Part shown: positions 45,508-54,439 of the stretch, piece after piece
How positions within the stretch are numbered: position 1 is the first letter of the stretch
Layout of the letters: each line of letters begins with the position of its first letter
Assembly: GCA_029556545.1 (NCBI GenBank)
Contig: JAKQEQ010000017.1
Location: forward strand, 202,699-266,698
DNA: 64,000 bases
Direction of reading: 5' to 3'
DNA from: Candidatus Hydrogenedentota bacterium
Lineage (GTDB): Bacteria > Hydrogenedentota > Hydrogenedentia > Hydrogenedentales > JAGMZX01
Position numbers and translations under genes: made by a program
The notes under the pieces: model-generated
Databases searched by the model: none
What the model saw: only the letters and a program-made list of their open reading frames with translations
Told to the model about the DNA's origin: nothing

Positions 45508-47244
45508 CTATGCGGCGGACTCTCGGGCCTTGCGCACAAAGTGGACCACGAAGACGAGCGCGGTGAACAGCGCGACGGCGGCCACGCCGTACCAGCGCGT
45601 CTTCGACCAGATGGACCACAGGCTGCCGAACCCCGCAAGGATCACGGAGAAGGCCATGAGCACGTTCCACAGCACGCGCTTGCCGCCCTTCGGCATGTTC
45701 TCGCCGAGCAGCCGCTTCTGGTTCATCAGGAGGAAGAACGAGAGGTACGCCAACGGCAGCAAGGTCATCGCGAAGACGGAGGTCGGGATGGCGATCCACA
45801 TCTTGGCCTGGGTCCAGAAGAAGGGGCCGAGGATGCCGACGGACACCATCGCCATACCCACGCGCTGCCGCCAACCGCGCGCCGGCTTGTTCAACATCTC
45901 GCAGAAGCAAAGGCCGTTGATCAGCATGAGCATCGTGGCCGCGCCCATCCCCATGCCGAGCACGCCCAAGCCAAAGACGTAGCGCGCGACGGTTCTGCCG
46001 GTCAGCGGCGCCAGCGAGTCGGCGAGGTTGAAGGCGTCGCGCGTGACAAGCATGGCCGCCATGCGCCGGTCCGCCTCGGGCAACGCGGCGAGCCGCGCGG
46101 CCTTTTCGCCGGGAGTGAGGCGCGCCATTTCCTCGGGGCCTATCTCGCGTGCGAGCCGCTGGCTGAGCAGATCGTTGAACCCGCCCACGAGGTTGGCCGC
46201 GGGCCGCACCGCCTGGCCGCTTGCGTCAACCTCGCCCAGGAAGCCCGGCGCAGGCTCGGCGTGGAATTGCGCCGCCGCCGCGATCACGACGCAACTGGTC
46301 GCGAGAATAAACGGGAAAAACAGCCCCGTCGAAAGGTCGAAGATGGCCAGGCCGCGGAAGTCCTTGTCCCAACCCTTGCGCAGCATCGAGTACGGGAACA
46401 GGAATGTCATGTTGATGCCGACCGCCGTGGCGGCCGCGCTGATCATCACGTCGCGCTGTTGCGAGACAATCAGGCCGGACCAGAAATCCTGGAATTGGGG
46501 GGCAACCTGCCGGATGTGTTGCGCCAATTCCGCCACCGGCTCGGAAAGCAGTTTCAGGTTCGGGACGAAGCCCCGAAACACGCCGCTCGCCGCCAATTCG
46601 CCGGTGCTCATCAACTTGACCACGACGCTGATGAAACAAAGTACCGTCGTGCCGACCAGGCACTTCACGATGATCTCGAAGGCCTTCATGCCCCAGCCGC
46701 CGATGCTATACAACATGCCCGCCGTCAGCGCGATGGCCAGTATGATACAGCAGACCACCAGCTTGCCCCAGGGGTCCGGCATGACGTCCGGACCGAAGAC
46801 GCCCGGGAACAGGTTCTGCTGGAAGGACGCCGTGGCCAACGCAAACTGCGGCATGGACCAGACCAGGTTCGCGATCATGGACGCGAGCAGCCAGCCCCAA
46901 CCCAGCACGGGACTGATGTGGCGGTTGATCGCGCGCAGGGGGCGCTCGTCTGTAGACAACGTAACATAAGAGATCGCGCTCAGCATGATAATGCCCGCGA
47001 TCATGGCGATTGGCTGAAGCCACAGGAAGCTGAAACCGACCAAGACGCCGAGGTAGAGGCTGGACGAAAGCGAACCACCGCCTAACGTGATCGCGCTTTG
47101 CAGCCAGCCCGGACCCGAAAGCCGCACAAACACGCCCAGCAAGGGCCAACGGCCTCGCTGGCGCGCCGACACGATGAGTTCGCGGTCCCGCTCGATGCGG
47201 GGGTTCATGGAAAAGCTTTGGTTCTTCTCGCTGCTCGTGGCCAT
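45508..47244 (-). CDS. NRAMP-like transporter lacking the canonical metal motif
   Basis: A 578-residue membrane protein with about 11-12 hydrophobic segments. The N-terminal SGPGWLQSAITLGGG resembles NRAMP helix 1, but the metal-binding DPGN is replaced by GGGS; helix 6 FLFPYSML corresponds to the usual MPHN without Met and His. The fold is likely NRAMP, the substrate probably not the classic divalent metals. GAGGAG lies ~5 nt before ATG 47244, and 103 extra residues in the same frame upstream are not needed. Confidence 0.72.
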   Translation of the reverse strand: MATSSEKNQSFSMNPRIERDRELIVSARQRGRWPLLGVFVRLSGPGWLQSAITLGGGSLSSSLYLGVLVGFSFLWLQPIAMIAGIIMLSAISYVTLSTDERPLRAINRHISPVLGWGWLLASMIANLVWSMPQFALATASFQQNLFPGVFGPDVMPDPWGKLVVCCIILAIALTAGMLYSIGGWGMKAFEIIVKCLVGTTVLCFISVVVKLMSTGELAASGVFRGFVPNLKLLSEPVAELAQHIRQVAPQFQDFWSGLIVSQQRDVMISAAATAVGINMTFLFPYSMLRKGWDKDFRGLAIFDLSTGLFFPFILATSCVVIAAAAQFHAEPAPGFLGEVDASGQAVRPAANLVGGFNDLLSQRLAREIGPEEMARLTPGEKAARLAALPEADRRMAAMLVTRDAFNLADSLAPLTGRTVARYVFGLGVLGMGMGAATMLMLINGLCFCEMLNKPARGWRQRVGMAMVSVGILGPFFWTQAKMWIAIPTSVFAMTLLPLAYLSFFLLMNQKRLLGENMPKGGKRVLWNVLMAFSVILAGFGSLWSIWSKTRWYGVAAVALFTALVFVVHFVRKARESAA

Positions 47245-47373
47245 AGGACTCCTCGCTCCCTCGTTCGTGGGTCCGATTCCATCGACTCCGGGGACGGCCC
47301 ACACGTCCCCCGGCGGCGTCCCGGTATCATGACAGTCTCCCCCGGCGCTTTCAAGGAATGTCACGGCGCACGC

Positions 47374-47430
47374 CGCTCCGACCGCTCCGACCGATTCGAC
47401 CGATCCGGCGATCCGGCGATCCGGCGATCC
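47374..47430. repeat. short tandem repeat in divergent promoter region
   Basis: Two to three 9-nt units (CGCTCCGAC type) run into three 8-nt units GATCCGGC. It lies between the transporter and the divergent kinase gene. It could vary in copy number. Confidence 0.55.
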
Positions 47431-47509
47431 CCTTCCGACGCGGCGTCTCGTGATCATGGCCCGGAATCGTTTACCATACGCCGGTATCCGGAAAAGTCCC
47501 GAGGCAACT

Positions 47510-50374
47510 GTGCGTATTCCACTACAGGCAAAGCTTACGCTGCTGTTTCTCATTTGCGGCCTGGTACCGCTCCTGGTCGCGACGATCTACAGCTTTACCA
47601 TCGCGCGGCGCGCCTCGGAAGGTCTCGAAGCGCTGGCCTATCAGGCCCTCGAGCGCCGCGCGGAAGAGCAGCTCGAGGCGGTGCTTCAGGTGAAACGCGA
47701 ACATGTGCGCAGTTACGTCGAGGCGATTGCGCGCGAGGCCAAGTTCACGGCAGGCGGCCAGCGGCTGGGACTTGCGTTCCTCATGGTCCGCGGCGCACTC
47801 GGTCGGTTTCTCCAGGATCAGGCCTCCGACGACGTGCGCCTCGGCAGGAAGCGCGAGGAACTCCGCCGCCATTACGAGGAAGACTACCTCGCGGAATATC
47901 GCGCCCGATGGGGCGAGTCGCCGCCGGATTTCGAGGCGCGCTTTCGCCTGCTCGACGCGGACGCGATCGCCGTGCAGCACGCCTTCTTCCTCGACGGCGG
48001 CCGCGCCAAGGGCGAGCCCGCCCGCATCGCCACGGGCTACGGCGCATGGCAAGCCGAATTCGGCCCGCATTTCGAGGCCGCCTGCAACGAACTCGGGTAC
48101 CATGACCTGCTTCTTGTCGATGCGGCGTCCGGCGCGGTCGTCTTTTCCGCGCGACAGCATATCGACTTCGGCACTTCGCTCAAGACCGGTCCCTGGGCCG
48201 ACACGAAGGCGGGCGAAGCTTTCCGGAAAGCGATGGAACTCGAGGGCGATGTCTTCTTCACCGATTTCGCTCCGTATCCGCCCGCATACGATGCGCCGGT
48301 CGCGTTTCTCGCGGCGCCCATCCGCCACGAGGGCGCAAAACCCGGCGCCGTTATTCTCGAACTCACCATTGATCACATCAACGCGCTGATGCGATCCCGC
48401 GCGGCGCTCGGCGAAACAGGCGAGATGTTCCTCGTCGGCCCCGATCTCCTCCTTCGCTCCGACGCCGTTCTGGACGATACCGGCGGGTTCACCGTGGCGC
48501 GGGCATTTCGCGAGCCCGAGCAACGCCGCATCGACAATGAGGCCACCCGCGCCATCTTCGCGCAGGGTGGCCAGGGCGTCGGCATCTTCCGCGACTATCG
48601 GGACCGGGAAGTGCTCATGGCCTACGCGCCCGTGGATGTGCTGGGCGTGCGGTGGGGTCTGCTCGTCAAGATGGACGTGGCGGAGGCCTTTGCCGGAATT
48701 CACCAGTTCCGGCGCACGGCGCTCAACGCGGGCGAGCAAATCGCTCGGTCGCGGTTCTTCCTGGCGCTGCTGTCGAGCCTCGCTGTACTCTTCCTCGCGC
48801 TCAGCGTGACCCGGCCCATCGTCCGCCCGCTGCGCCGCACCGTCGCCATGCTCCGCGACATGGCGCAGGGCCAAACGGACCTGACGCATCGGCTCGAGGC
48901 GCGCACCCGTGACGAAGTGGCGGACCTCGCGTATTGGTTCAACACCTTCATGGAGCGGCTCCAGGGCGTCTACGAGGAATTGGCCCACAAGACGCTCACC
49001 CTCGAGAAGTACCAGCGCGAACTCGAAGAGTACAGCCGCAATTTGGAGCAGGAGATCATCGACCGGCAATGGGCCGAAGCGGAAATTCAGCGCCGCGAGG
49101 CCTACTACAAGGCGCTTATCGAGCACGCGCCGGACGTCATCGTCGTGGTGGACAGGGAAGGTGTGCCCCAGTACATGAGTCCCTCCTTCAAAGCCGTTTT
49201 CGGCTATGCCACGGACGAATTGCGCGGCAAGCCCTTGAACGACCTCGTGCACCCCGACGACTGGGCCGCGCGCGACGCCCGGCGCGCCGAAGCCGTGGCG
49301 AATCCGGGGGTGCCGGTGCGCACCGAGTTTCGGGCAAGACGCAAGGACGGGCGCTGGGTCTGGCTCGAATCCACCGGCACCAGTTTCCTCGATGACCAGG
49401 TAGTCGCCGGCATCGTACTGAACCTGCGCGACATCACGGCGCGCAAGGAGGCCGAGGCGCTCCTGCGTGACTACAGCGGGCGACTCGAACTCGAGGTGGC
49501 CGAGCGCACGGCGGAACTGCGCAAGAAGAGCGAGGACCTCCAGCGAGCCCTCGAGGAACTGCACCAGACCCAGGACCAGCTCATTCTGAATCAGAAAATG
49601 GCCTCGCTGGGCGCGCTCACCGCGGGCATCGCCCACGAGATCAAGAACCCGCTCAACTTCATCAACAATTTCGCCGACCTCTGCGTGGAACGGGCGACGG
49701 AACTCGCGGTCGAATTCGAGCGTCGCCGTGACGAGTTGCCGGAGGACCTGGCCGCCGAAATGACGGAGGTACTGCACGACCTGTCCGCGAACGCGGCGCG
49801 CATCCGCGAGCACGGCGGCCGCGCGGACAGCATCGTGCGCAATATGCTGCTCCATTCCCGGGGCCGGCCCGGCCAACGGCAGCGCACCGATCTCAACAAC
49901 CTGCTGGATGAATACGTCAATCTCGTCTACCACGGCATGCGCGCCAAAGACGCAGCCTTCACGGTACACATCCAACGCAATTACGACGGCGGCCTGCCGG
50001 ATGTCGAGGTCGTGCCGCAGGACATCGCGCGCGTGTTCCTCAATGTCTTGACCAACGCCTGCCAGGCCGTGCAGCAGCGCCGCCGCGAGGGCGGCGCCGG
50101 GTACCGGCCACGCATCGAGGTGGGCACGCGGAACCAAGGCCGCGTCGTCGAGATTCATATCCGCGACAATGGCCCGGGCATCCCGGCGGAGTTGCAGGAT
50201 AAGGTGTTTGGCCCGTTCTTCACCACGAAGCCCGCGGGAGAAGGCACGGGACTCGGGCTCTCGATAAGTTATGATATCATCGTGCGGCAACACGAAGGGG
50301 AACTGCTCGTCGATTCCGTGCTCGGCGAATACACGGAGGTTCTTATCCGTTTGCCCGTGCGCGCCGGCGCGTAG
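47510..50374 (+). CDS. sensor histidine kinase (cache-like, HAMP, PAS, HisKA, HATPase)
   Basis: A 954-residue membrane kinase. TM1 (LTLLFLICGLVPLLV) and TM2 (FFLALLSSLAVLFLALS) bracket a ~380-residue periplasmic sensor. After it come HAMP (~430-485), a PAS (~528-645), a coiled coil, and the HisKA helix with His709 in GIAHEIKNPLNF. The HATPase shows FLNVLTNACQA, RDNGPGIP and GEGTGLGLS. GAGG precedes the GTG 47510; ATG 47456 is an alternative. The neighbouring response regulator is the likely partner. Confidence 0.9.
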   Translation: MRIPLQAKLTLLFLICGLVPLLVATIYSFTIARRASEGLEALAYQALERRAEEQLEAVLQVKREHVRSYVEAIAREAKFTAGGQRLGLAFLMVRGALGRFLQDQASDDVRLGRKREELRRHYEEDYLAEYRARWGESPPDFEARFRLLDADAIAVQHAFFLDGGRAKGEPARIATGYGAWQAEFGPHFEAACNELGYHDLLLVDAASGAVVFSARQHIDFGTSLKTGPWADTKAGEAFRKAMELEGDVFFTDFAPYPPAYDAPVAFLAAPIRHEGAKPGAVILELTIDHINALMRSRAALGETGEMFLVGPDLLLRSDAVLDDTGGFTVARAFREPEQRRIDNEATRAIFAQGGQGVGIFRDYRDREVLMAYAPVDVLGVRWGLLVKMDVAEAFAGIHQFRRTALNAGEQIARSRFFLALLSSLAVLFLALSVTRPIVRPLRRTVAMLRDMAQGQTDLTHRLEARTRDEVADLAYWFNTFMERLQGVYEELAHKTLTLEKYQRELEEYSRNLEQEIIDRQWAEAEIQRREAYYKALIEHAPDVIVVVDREGVPQYMSPSFKAVFGYATDELRGKPLNDLVHPDDWAARDARRAEAVANPGVPVRTEFRARRKDGRWVWLESTGTSFLDDQVVAGIVLNLRDITARKEAEALLRDYSGRLELEVAERTAELRKKSEDLQRALEELHQTQDQLILNQKMASLGALTAGIAHEIKNPLNFINNFADLCVERATELAVEFERRRDELPEDLAAEMTEVLHDLSANAARIREHGGRADSIVRNMLLHSRGRPGQRQRTDLNNLLDEYVNLVYHGMRAKDAAFTVHIQRNYDGGLPDVEVVPQDIARVFLNVLTNACQAVQQRRREGGAGYRPRIEVGTRNQGRVVEIHIRDNGPGIPAELQDKVFGPFFTTKPAGEGTGLGLSISYDIIVRQHEGELLVDSVLGEYTEVLIRLPVRAGA

Positions 50375-50412
50375 CCGTTTCCGGCGCAAGACAGTTCAAC
50401 AGGGACAAAACC

Positions 50413-51570
50413 ATGGCGGTGCGCATTCTCGTGGTCGATGATGAACCGGACCTTGAATTGCTGATCCGGCAGAAGTTCCGGAAAAGGATTCGGGAGGAGG
50501 ACTACGAATTCCATTTTGCCGCGAATGGGCTCGAAGCCCTCGCACGCCTCGATGAAATACCCGATATCGAGCTAGTCCTCACGGACCTCAATATGCCTGA
50601 AATGGACGGTCTCACGCTGTTGGGCGACCTGGCGGAGCGTGCGCCGCTGTTGCGGGCGGTGGTCGTCTCCGCGTACGGCGACATGGAGAACATCCGCGCC
50701 GCAATGAATCGCGGGGCCTTCGATTTTATCACCAAGCCCATCGATTTCCAGGACCTCGAGGTGACCATCGACAAGACGGTTCGCGAAGTCCGCGGCGTGC
50801 GGGCGGGCATCGAGGCGCGCCGGCGTCTCCGGGCGATTCAGCGCGAGATGGAACTCGCGGTGCAAATCCAACGTTCCATCCTCCCGAAGTCGTTCCCGGA
50901 ACGCCACGACGTCGACGTCCACGGCGAGATGATGCCCGCGCTCAGCGTCGGCGGCGATTTCTACGACTTCTACTTCCTCGACGATGGCCGGCTTGCCTTC
51001 TTGATCGGCGACGTCTCCGGCAAGGGTATGTCCGCCGCGCTGTTTATGGCCGTGAGCCGATCGCTGGTGAAGGCGACGGCGCTTACCGGCGTCGCGCCGA
51101 ATGAATGCCTGAAACACGTCAATGATCTGCTGTGCGCGGACGATGCGGCCGGTATGTTCGTCACGCTATTCTATGGGATTCTCGATACGCGATCGGGCGC
51201 GCTCACGTACAGCAACGCCGGCCACAACCCGCCGGTGGTCTTGTCGGGCAACCGCGAGCCGTGGTCGCTGAGGAATCTCGGCGGAATCGTCTTGGGCGTA
51301 CAGCCCGGCCACGAATACGCGGCGGGCGCCGTGGAACTGCAACCCGGCGAGGGCGTGTTTCTCTACACCGACGGCGTGACCGACGCCGTCAACGAGGGTG
51401 GCGCGCGCTATACGCAGCGCCGCCTCGACGCGCGGCTGCGCGCCCTGAATTCCGCTTCAGCCCGCGAGATTACGGCCGCGGTCCTCGAGGACGTTCGCGC
51501 CTTCGTGCAAGATGCGCCGCCGCACGACGACATCACCATGCTCGCCGTGCGCTACCTGGGGAAGGAGTAA
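50413..51570 (+). CDS. response regulator with SpoIIE/PP2C phosphatase domain
   Basis: A 385-residue cytosolic protein. The receiver has D9/D10, phospho-acceptor D58 in LTDLNMPEMDG and K108 in FITKP. The output is a SpoIIE-type phosphatase (~170-385): GGDFYDFYFL, IGDVSGKGMSAALFMA, FLYTDGVTDAVN and DDITMLAV, with the metal-binding aspartates in place. Such outputs dephosphorylate an anti-sigma antagonist in partner-switching circuits. It starts 38 nt after the kinase, as one operon. Confidence 0.92.
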   Translation: MAVRILVVDDEPDLELLIRQKFRKRIREEDYEFHFAANGLEALARLDEIPDIELVLTDLNMPEMDGLTLLGDLAERAPLLRAVVVSAYGDMENIRAAMNRGAFDFITKPIDFQDLEVTIDKTVREVRGVRAGIEARRRLRAIQREMELAVQIQRSILPKSFPERHDVDVHGEMMPALSVGGDFYDFYFLDDGRLAFLIGDVSGKGMSAALFMAVSRSLVKATALTGVAPNECLKHVNDLLCADDAAGMFVTLFYGILDTRSGALTYSNAGHNPPVVLSGNREPWSLRNLGGIVLGVQPGHEYAAGAVELQPGEGVFLYTDGVTDAVNEGGARYTQRRLDARLRALNSASAREITAAVLEDVRAFVQDAPPHDDITMLAVRYLGKE

Positions 51571-51582
51571 CCACGAGCCGCC

Positions 51583-52602
51583 ATGCCTGCCCCGCCCCGC
51601 CGCGGACCGTCCTCGCGCCGAGATCGCGCGGCGCCGGGCGCGCCGTTCAAGGTCCGCTGGTCTGGTTTTCGACCCTTTTGCGATTACTGGGGCAACGAAC
51701 TGAAGCGGTACTACCAGCTCGAAACGCTGGCCGCCGCCGTCGAGTGGAGTTTGCGCGGCAAGGACCGCTTTCTACTCCCGAGCGTGCGCGCGGTCCTTGG
51801 CCCCGCGCCGGTTACGTCGCTTGACTTCCAGCTTTTCCAGGAAGGCCGTCACCAGTTGATCTTCCGATTGCACGCGGCCAATGCGCGGCGCAAACGCGCC
51901 GCCTTCGGCTTTGTGGTTGCCAAGAACGCCCAGGAACACTCCGCCGTGGCGCGGGCGGAACATCGCAATCTCGAAACGCTCCACGACCGCGCACCGCGCT
52001 TCGTCGTCCGACCGTTTCGGGGCGGCAACGTATTCCTGCCCGACCGGCATGGCCGCAAGGGCCACGACCGCGAAGTGTACGCCTATCTCACCGAATGGCT
52101 TGCCCCTTTTCACGAATTGGGCGTCAACAAAGACCTGCAATTCTTCCTGAACACGGTCAAGCCCCACACGCTTTCCCGCGCCCAGACGGAACATGTCAAA
52201 GGACTCATTATCGAGGTCATGGCTCGCACCTACCGCGCGAAGGAGCACAACGCCATGGCCGCACCCGAGATCGCCTCGGGCGACTTCGTCGCGACCCATC
52301 CGGACCGCGGACCGCAGCGACTCAAGCTCATCGCCTGCCGCGCTCTGATCCGGACCACCCCTGCAAAATATCTCCAGACTATGCTTTCCAGCGCGTGGGA
52401 CTGGGGCGAAAAGACGTTTCACCTGTGCCCCGAACAACCGGAAACCCTGTATGCGGCGTTACAGCGCGCGTTGGGGGCGGAAGAGGCCCGGGCGTGGATC
52501 GCGCAGCATGCGGACGCCGTGCGTCGCGGCGCCATTCCAGACCTGCTGCCGAAGTACCGCGCGGCGCTTCATGGTCTGGCGGTTGATAATGTGCTACGCT
52601 GA
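51583..52602 (+). CDS. unidentified protein, possibly kinase-fold, next to the SpoIIE regulator
   Basis: A 339-residue soluble protein starting 12 nt after the regulator. It has AFGFVVAKN, AEHRNLETLHDRAP, VYAYLTEWLAPFHELGV and GDFVATHPDRGPQRLKLIACR, a spacing that recalls a distant protein-kinase-like fold, but the catalytic HxDxxxxN and DFG elements cannot be found. No known family is recognised. Co-occurrence with a phosphatase regulator suggests a phospho-signalling link. There is no signal peptide. Confidence 0.6.
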   Translation: MPAPPRRGPSSRRDRAAPGAPFKVRWSGFRPFCDYWGNELKRYYQLETLAAAVEWSLRGKDRFLLPSVRAVLGPAPVTSLDFQLFQEGRHQLIFRLHAANARRKRAAFGFVVAKNAQEHSAVARAEHRNLETLHDRAPRFVVRPFRGGNVFLPDRHGRKGHDREVYAYLTEWLAPFHELGVNKDLQFFLNTVKPHTLSRAQTEHVKGLIIEVMARTYRAKEHNAMAAPEIASGDFVATHPDRGPQRLKLIACRALIRTTPAKYLQTMLSSAWDWGEKTFHLCPEQPETLYAALQRALGAEEARAWIAQHADAVRRGAIPDLLPKYRAALHGLAVDNVLR

Positions 52603-52693
52603 TCGGCGTGACCCGGCTCGGCGCGCAAACCAACGGGCAATGCCGGGCAAGGGGTCGGACGTAATCGCTTGAGTCCCCATTTGAGGAACGAGA

Positions 52694-53074
52694 ATGATGT
52701 GGCGGAAGTTGTTGCTGCTGGCGTCGGCGGGGGCGCTTGGTACGCTGGTGCGCTATGCCCTTGCGGGATGGGTCCAACGCGGTGCCGGCGCGGCATTCCC
52801 GTGGGGGACGCTCGCCGTGAACGCCGCGGGCTGTTTCCTCGCGGGGTTGGTTTGGATGCTGGCCGAGCATCGCATGCAACTCACCGGCGAGACGCGCGCT
52901 ATCGTGCTGATCGGGTTTCTCGGCGCGTTTACGACGTTTTCCGCGTTCATGCTCGAGACGAGCGAGCTGGTGCGCGACGCGGAATGGCTCCGCGCCGCGG
53001 CAAACGTGGCGATCATGAACGGCGTCGGTTTGGTTGCCCTGTTCGCGGGCCTGTTCGCTGGCCGTGCATGGTGA
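52694..53074 (+). CDS. crcB: fluoride exporter CrcB
   Basis: A 126-residue channel with four hydrophobic segments. The motifs GALGTLVRYALAG, TLAVNAAGCF and GFLGAFTTFSAF are those of CrcB/Fluc. GAGG precedes the ATG. No fluoride riboswitch is visible upstream. It is followed 10 nt later by a DUF190 gene, a frequent companion. Confidence 0.92.
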   Translation: MMWRKLLLLASAGALGTLVRYALAGWVQRGAGAAFPWGTLAVNAAGCFLAGLVWMLAEHRMQLTGETRAIVLIGFLGAFTTFSAFMLETSELVRDAEWLRAAANVAIMNGVGLVALFAGLFAGRAW

Positions 53075-53084
53075 GGACACGCTT

Positions 53085-53435
53085 ATGAAACTGCCGTGGG
53101 AAGCGCAACTGCTGCGCATCTTCATTGGTGAGAGCGACCGCTGTCATGGGCGGCCGCTGCACGAGGTGATCGTTGAGGAGGCCCGCAAGCGCGGAATGGC
53201 CGGCGCGACGGTGCTTCGTGGCATGGTCGGGTTTGGCGCAAATAGCCGCATCCATACCTCGAAGATACTGCGGCTCTCGGAGGACCTGCCCATTGTCGTC
53301 GAGATCGTGGACCGGCCCGAACGCATCGAGGCGTTTCTGCCGGAACTCGACGGCATGGTCGAGGAAGGGCTCGTGACCATCGAGGCGGTCAAGGTCTTCG
53401 CCTATCGCCACAGCGCGGCGAACAAAGGGGCATAG
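53085..53435 (+). CDS. DUF190 protein
   Basis: A 116-residue protein of the DUF190 family, which often accompanies crcB. Core features are LLRIFIGESDRCHG, LHEVIVEEARKRG, GATVLRGMVGFGANSRIH and LPIVVEIVDRPERI. The fold is PII/GlnB-like. GAGG precedes the ATG. The role may be to regulate CrcB, not proven. Confidence 0.9.
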   Translation: MKLPWEAQLLRIFIGESDRCHGRPLHEVIVEEARKRGMAGATVLRGMVGFGANSRIHTSKILRLSEDLPIVVEIVDRPERIEAFLPELDGMVEEGLVTIEAVKVFAYRHSAANKGA

Positions 53436-53524
53436 GGTGAGCGGTCGCCGGCGGCGGGAGGCAACTGGACGGCCGCGGAGAATTGTTGTAGGGTATGCAG
53501 AGCGGCATGTGGGGAGCATACGCC

Positions 53525-54430
53525 ATGCTCGGACGAGACATCTCATATGAGAACTTGCTGGACCAGCTAAACGACGGCGTGTTCTTTCTGGACCCAAACC
53601 AAATCATTACGTATTGGAATCGGGGTGCGGAGCGGATTTCGGGGCATTCTCGCGAGGAAGTCATCGGCGCGGTCTGCCGCGCGAATTTCCTGGGGCACGT
53701 GGACCGGGACGGCAACCCGGTCTTCGGCGCGGAATCGCCGGGGGCGCTATGCCTGAAAGACGGGCAAATCCGCGAGGAGGAACTGTACATCCGCCATAAG
53801 AACGGGCAATTGATCCCGGTGTTCACGCGGATCAGCCCGATCGAGAACACGCTCCAGGAGGTGATCGGCGTCATGGAGGTGTTCACGGACAACACGTCGA
53901 AGGTGGCCGCGATGCGGCGCATCGAGGAACTCGAGGAACTGGCGCTGATCTGCCCCGTGACGCAGGTGGGCAACCGGCGTTACGCCGAGTTGGCGCTCGC
54001 GAATGCTTTCGAGGAACTGAAGCGATACGATTGGGCCTTCGGCGCGCTGTTCGTCGATATCGACGTCTTCAAGCGGGTGAACGACGCTTACGGGCACAAG
54101 ACGGGCGACGACGTCCTGCGCATGGTCGCCCTCGCGCTGAAATCGAGCCTGCGGGCCTTCGATTTTGTCGGACGTTGGGGCGGCGAGGAATTCCTGGTCA
54201 TCCTGCCGAATATCAACGATGAAGTGCTGGCCCGTGTGGCCGAGCGGTGCCGCGCCGTTGTCGAGGAGTCTCGCTACCAATGCGCGGGCAACGAGGTGCG
54301 CGTTACGGTGTCGATTGGCGCCTCCATCGCGCGGCCCGATGAAGGGCCGACGGAATTGATCGACCGCGTCGACCAGTTGATGTACCGGAGCAAGGAGTCC
54401 GGACGCAACCGCGTCACGCTCGATACCTGA
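53525..54430 (+). CDS. PAS-GGDEF diguanylate cyclase
   Basis: A 301-residue cytosolic protein. A PAS domain (~10-125, FFLDPNQIITYWNRGAE) precedes a GGDEF domain with DIDVFKRVND, an RxxD inhibitory site exactly five residues before GGEEF at 219-223, and SIGASIA. The active site is complete, so it should synthesise cyclic di-GMP and be inhibited by it. GGGGAG lies ~9 nt before ATG 53525; in-frame ATGs at 53495 and 53507 are less likely. It has no transmembrane part. Confidence 0.9.
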   Translation: MLGRDISYENLLDQLNDGVFFLDPNQIITYWNRGAERISGHSREEVIGAVCRANFLGHVDRDGNPVFGAESPGALCLKDGQIREEELYIRHKNGQLIPVFTRISPIENTLQEVIGVMEVFTDNTSKVAAMRRIEELEELALICPVTQVGNRRYAELALANAFEELKRYDWAFGALFVDIDVFKRVNDAYGHKTGDDVLRMVALALKSSLRAFDFVGRWGGEEFLVILPNINDEVLARVAERCRAVVEESRYQCAGNEVRVTVSIGASIARPDEGPTELIDRVDQLMYRSKESGRNRVTLDT

Positions 54431-54439
54431 GCCCCCGCG

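Noticed and set aside
45541..47085. A 514-codon plus-strand frame opposite the NRAMP-like gene
   Set aside because: It is the complementary shadow of a membrane protein gene and lacks any domain.
47522..50389. A 955-codon open frame on the minus strand opposite the sensor kinase
   Set aside because: It mirrors the kinase gene codon for codon, as GC-rich genes often do, and shows no recognisable domain. The plus-strand kinase has all expected motifs.
52603..52693. Fluoride riboswitch upstream of crcB
   Set aside because: The 91-nt gap shows none of the conserved crcB-motif sequence I know; absence of the aptamer is my best reading.
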